Below are positions 60,950 through 64,000 of a stretch of 64,000 nucleotides of DNA, in pieces; positions within the stretch are counted from its first letter, which is position 1; every line of letters begins with the position of its first letter. The stretch comes from Nitrospira japonica (lineage in GTDB: Bacteria; Nitrospirota; Thermodesulfovibrionia; UBA6902). Below the pieces are notes generated by a model, which saw nothing but the letters and a program-made list of their open reading frames with translations, searched no databases and had not been told where the DNA came from. Made by a program: the position numbers and the translations under genes. The stretch covers positions 27,677 through 91,676 of the forward strand of contig DYJL01000013.1 of the NCBI GenBank assembly GCA_020723105.1, in the 5' to 3' direction.

Positions 60950-61502
60950 CTATAATCCTTGCGAGTTTCAGCAGCTTGGAGCTGATCTGAAGCTTTGAAT
61001 GTTTCGCTGCATTAACATTTATCTCAAAACGCACTTTATCCTGTTCAATATAGAAGTTGATAATAACGCCATGTTGCGCAAAACCTTCTGTATCTCCAAT
61101 TGTGAAGATACTGAGGTCTTTCAGTTCATTGAGGATATGCATCAGGTTATTTTTCTCTGATGCGCTGATGAAGATGATCTGACAGTTCCTGACTTCCTGA
61201 ACCGTATTGACTCGCCGGACTGTCAGTATCCTGTCCCGGACCGGCTTTTTATGAATGGTGTCGAGGTTATTGTTAAAAGGGTCCTCTCCCAGGATACAAA
61301 GATTTATTGAGGAATTGTTCTCAAATACCTTTTCAGGCCATTCAATAAATCTCGCAAAATTATAGAGAAATGCGGCCTTGATCCGATATTCTTCCAGTTC
61401 AAGTTCCTGTGCCGGGGCCTTCTGCGGAAGCAGGAAAATAACCCAGAGTGTGAATATTAACGATATAAAATATAGCAGTCTTTTATACATAAAATTCATC
61501 AT
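60939..61502 (-). CDS. YfiR/DUF4154-family periplasmic protein
   Basis: 187 residues with a signal peptide (LLYFISLIFTLWVIFLLP) and the DUF4154 core: YRIKAAFLYNFARFIEWPEKVF, NLCILGEDPFNNNLDTI, CQIIFISASEKNNL and VIINFYIEQDKVRFEIN. In Pseudomonas YfiR holds the diguanylate cyclase YfiN inactive. Here the likely target is the membrane GGDEF-EAL protein that follows. It starts 3 bp after the TonB receptor stop. Confidence 0.92.
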   Translation of the reverse strand: MMNFMYKRLLYFISLIFTLWVIFLLPQKAPAQELELEEYRIKAAFLYNFARFIEWPEKVFENNSSINLCILGEDPFNNNLDTIHKKPVRDRILTVRRVNTVQEVRNCQIIFISASEKNNLMHILNELKDLSIFTIGDTEGFAQHGVIINFYIEQDKVRFEINVNAAKHSKLQISSKLLKLARIIDVK

Positions 61503-61505
61503 TCC

Positions 61506-63539
61506 CTAAAACCTGTATGTTATTTTCAGGCGATAGGCCCTGCCATCCTGCTCAATAGCCTCCTGTATGTGTTCCTCCGATGCAGGATCGCTATAAGTCC
61601 TGTCAAAAAGGTTGTATATGCTTGCTGACACATTTAAGGTTTTAAGGACGTCTTTGCTGAAAAATGTCAGGTTCGTGATGTAGAAGCTGTCTGTATAAGT
61701 GCCTGAAATATTTTTTCTCTTACTTGTATATTGCTCCTCTATCGCCATAAAAATTTTGTCTTTCACCAGAGGCGCTATGACATTAAACTTGGCTAACTGT
61801 TTTGCAGAATTGGGAAGGACTTCGCTGATCTGCTTGTTTTCTGTTTTCTGGACGGTATAGCTGATTCTGCCTTCAAGCCCGCTCTTCCATTTTCCCTCGA
61901 CTTCAAATTCAACACCCATTGACTCGACTTCTTCAATATTCCGAAAGACAAGGAGGTTATCTGCGGGATCGCTCTGCAGAGCTATAAGATCGTTGATTGT
62001 ATAATAGAAACCTACTATAGTTCCCCGAAGATTTTTCCCCATGTACTGTTCATAGATTGCTTCGTAAGTATTTATGATTTCGGGAGACAGGTTGGGACTG
62101 GGTTTCTGGGAATTCCATCCATCATGATAATAAAATTCGTAGGCGTTAGGCGCCCGGAAGGCCTGGCCATAAAGCAGTTTGAAGATGGTCTTATCAGAAG
62201 GGTTGTAAATTAATGCGGCGCGGGGATTTATTGTTTTTCCAAAGGTGTCATAGTAATCATAGCGGAGTCCGGCATTCAGGGTCAGTTTTTCTGTCATTGC
62301 AAATTCGTCCTGAAGATAAAGGGCCCAGACTGCGGAATCACGCCTGTCATCAAGCTCGCCCCAGTTTACAGAGCCAACGTAATAGGTTTTTTGATCTTGC
62401 TTCAGATTATGTTGATAATAGGCGCCGAAAGTTATTTTATGCTGGTTCAGAAAGGTCTTAATTAGTTGCAGTTCACTGTTAATCCATGCGCCTTTTGCGG
62501 AATCCTTGTTTACAACAATTTCAGCCTCTCCTATACTGGGGTCTCCTTCGAATGGATAGTCACCGTAGTAATGGTAATAATTGTAAACAACCTGAGCCAG
62601 AACACTTAAATTGTCTGCATACGTATGTCCGTATTTAAGTCCGGCCCAGAACCTTTTATCAACGGTGAAGAGGTCGTAGTGATTGAATAACGTCTCATAT
62701 GATGCTGTGGGCACGCCCTTTTTTCTGTAATGATAACCGCTTTGAAAGACAAAGTCCTCAATGGTTAACTCTGCAAATAAATTTTTATAGCGTTCATAAT
62801 CCAGATTTTTTGCGATACCATTGTTCGTTGAAGGTGAGTCAAATTCTTCAAAGAAAAGCCGCTGGTTTCCCTGACTGTCATAGTAGGAGCCTGAAAGCAG
62901 CAACTCCGGGCCCTTCTCAAAGGTCTTGCCGTAACTTAACCGTGTCTTGTAAGTATCAAGACTGCCTGCCTCTGCTGAAAGCTCAAGGCCCTTAAAGTCA
63001 CTGCCGTGTTTTGTGACGACATTAATGACTGCAAAGAATGCGTTAGTTCCGTATAGCGAAGAACCAGGTCCACGCACCACCTCAATTCTGTCAATGAGGT
63101 CAATATCAAGAGGAAACTCTCCCACCAGCGCCTGATCATAGATATTATCATTAATCCGGTTGCCGTCTACAAGAAGCAGGATACGCGAATTATAATCACC
63201 GGGCAGCCCGAATCCTCGTACATTTAAATACTGGTAGTTCCTGTCGTTAGTGGTCTGAAAGCCTCTTATGCTCCTTAATATTTCCGCAAAGTTTCTATAA
63301 CCATATTTTTTTATTTCATCTGCAGTGATAATGCTGACCGATGACGGCGCCTTTGTTACCTTCTGCTCATACTTTGATGCAGCATATATGGTCTCAATCT
63401 TGATTTCCATCAGCTCATCAATGTCGAGCTGTGTCAGATCCAAAGGCAGTTGTTCTGCTGCCACAGGTGCGTCAACTGTAAGTAATATAAGAAAAAAACT
63501 CAATAATAATGACAAAAAACAGATTGCCTTCATATCCAT
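61506..63539 (-). CDS. TonB-dependent outer-membrane receptor
   Basis: 677 residues from the ATG with AAGGA 9 bases ahead; ATGs at 63557 and 63533 are alternatives. A signal peptide (LSLLLSFFLILLTVDAPVAA) is followed by a plug domain (KAPSSVSIITADEIKKYGYRNFAEIL, RIEVVRGPGSSLYGTNAFFAVINV) and a barrel ending in YRLKITYRF with the terminal Phe. The plug resembles colicin I/vitamin B12-type receptors. Its link to yfiR and a cyclic di-GMP enzyme suggests a sensing role as well as uptake. Confidence 0.93.
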   Translation of the reverse strand: MDMKAICFLSLLLSFFLILLTVDAPVAAEQLPLDLTQLDIDELMEIKIETIYAASKYEQKVTKAPSSVSIITADEIKKYGYRNFAEILRSIRGFQTTNDRNYQYLNVRGFGLPGDYNSRILLLVDGNRINDNIYDQALVGEFPLDIDLIDRIEVVRGPGSSLYGTNAFFAVINVVTKHGSDFKGLELSAEAGSLDTYKTRLSYGKTFEKGPELLLSGSYYDSQGNQRLFFEEFDSPSTNNGIAKNLDYERYKNLFAELTIEDFVFQSGYHYRKKGVPTASYETLFNHYDLFTVDKRFWAGLKYGHTYADNLSVLAQVVYNYYHYYGDYPFEGDPSIGEAEIVVNKDSAKGAWINSELQLIKTFLNQHKITFGAYYQHNLKQDQKTYYVGSVNWGELDDRRDSAVWALYLQDEFAMTEKLTLNAGLRYDYYDTFGKTINPRAALIYNPSDKTIFKLLYGQAFRAPNAYEFYYHDGWNSQKPSPNLSPEIINTYEAIYEQYMGKNLRGTIVGFYYTINDLIALQSDPADNLLVFRNIEEVESMGVEFEVEGKWKSGLEGRISYTVQKTENKQISEVLPNSAKQLAKFNVIAPLVKDKIFMAIEEQYTSKRKNISGTYTDSFYITNLTFFSKDVLKTLNVSASIYNLFDRTYSDPASEEHIQEAIEQDGRAYRLKITYRF

Positions 63540-63610
63540 TGGTACTGATCCTTGCATACTTTTGTTTTTTATCGGATTTTTCTCGCTATTACTTTAACTT
63601 AGCCCTGATG

Positions 63611-63692
63611 GTTTAAATGGGATGTATCCCCATTTTTTCTAAAAAAACTTACTACTGATAAACCAAAATAAGGGATGTGTCCCTATTTAAAC
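63611..63692 (-). promoter_or_regulatory. Inverted repeat with two GGGA-N4-TCCC palindromes upstream of the TonB gene
   Basis: GTTTAAATGGGATGTATCCC (63611-63630) and GGGATGTGTCCC with TATTTAAAC (63672-63692) are inverted copies with a one-base offset. Each contains GGGA-N4-TCCC. They lie 70 to 150 bp ahead of the receptor start, a likely operator for its regulation. Confidence 0.5.
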
Positions 63693-63720
63693 GATGAAGA
63701 GGGGTATTCCTGCTGAAAGA

Positions 63721-63750
63721 AAAAAGGCCTGGGATGAACCAGGCCTTTTT
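63721..63750 (-). terminator. Terminator of the rRNA transcript
   Basis: AAAAAGGCCTGG and CCAGGCCTTTTT form a perfect 12-bp stem with a 6-base loop. It lies 10 bp downstream of the 5S gene on the minus strand and is followed by T-rich sequence. Confidence 0.92.
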
Positions 63751-63760
63751 TAATATTTAA

Positions 63761-63876
<116 letters not shown>

Positions 63877-64000
63877 AATCTTTCAAGTTGAACAGGAGAA
63901 ATAATAACATCATACAATAAAAAATTGCAATACCCCTAAGCCCCCCGAATTGACTCATAAAAAATGTTACCGTAGGTAGAAGTAAAAACAAATCGTTGAC

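Noticed and set aside
63877..64000. Possible 23S rRNA 3' end at the right edge
   Set aside because: The sequence is AT-rich and shows none of the conserved 23S terminal segments.

Overview
The window looks like chromosome from a Gram-negative (diderm), respiring, probably anaerobic or microaerophilic bacterium. The gene mix fits the Nitrospirota/Desulfobacterota type of lineage: several multiheme c-type cytochromes, a Tat-exported four-cluster Fe-S protein with an NrfD-like membrane subunit, sigma-54 enhancer-binding proteins, YkuD L,D-transpeptidases, TolC/RND/ABC/MFS efflux, and an alpha-type glutamine synthetase beside glnE. The phylum call is inferred from gene content only; no 16S gene is visible. 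A 5S rRNA gene lies at the right edge.

Layout. 1-4.6 kb: nitrogen assimilation (glnE, a small membrane protein, glnA with its own promoter). 4.6-8.1 kb: the rpmH-yidD-yidC-mnmE cluster, lacking rnpA and jag. 8.2-12.3 kb: phoH-pgpH-ybeY-dgkA/PAP2 cell-envelope and RNA operon. 12.3-18.7 kb: GYD protein, galU-lon, thiL, a DUF2062 protein, a site-2 protease and a half-size GDT1 protein. 18.8-20.2 kb: a five-heme cytochrome interrupted by an in-frame UGA. 20.3-22.8 kb: an NtrC-type activator without the phospho-acceptor Asp, followed by three palindromic sites, a -24/-12 promoter and two Hsp20 genes. 22.9-24.8 kb: a UvrD-type helicase. 24.9-28.6 kb: an electron-transfer module (NrfD, Fe-S protein, tetraheme cytochrome, 11-heme NapC-like cytochrome). 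29.4-36.2 kb: a sigma-54 promoter with a lipoprotein and two L,D-transpeptidases, then a two-component pair and a CBS protein. 36.2-51.4 kb: a long minus-strand block with TPR, macro-domain and phosphoesterase genes, then EmrAB, a MacAB-like ABC system, an RND pump with TolC, and ftsY. 51.5-57.0 kb: an accessory island of small zinc-ribbon, ankyrin, HEAT and superinfection-immunity-like genes, with a MITE-split gene and a frameshifted fragment. 57.1-58.3 kb: atpB-atpE. 58.3-63.6 kb: TonB receptor, YfiR and a GGDEF/EAL protein. 63.7-63.9 kb: terminator and 5S rRNA.

The most unusual layer is repetitive DNA. Tracts with a 7-bp period recur at least ten times, several in frame inside genes (ybeY, thiL, two signal peptides). 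A second palindromic family also sits in frame in mnmE. MITE-like elements have clear terminal inverted repeats; one splits an 81-codon gene, with a TA duplication, such that precise excision restores the reading frame.

No tRNA, CRISPR array or intact transposase was seen. All functional calls come from reading motifs by eye, without database search.
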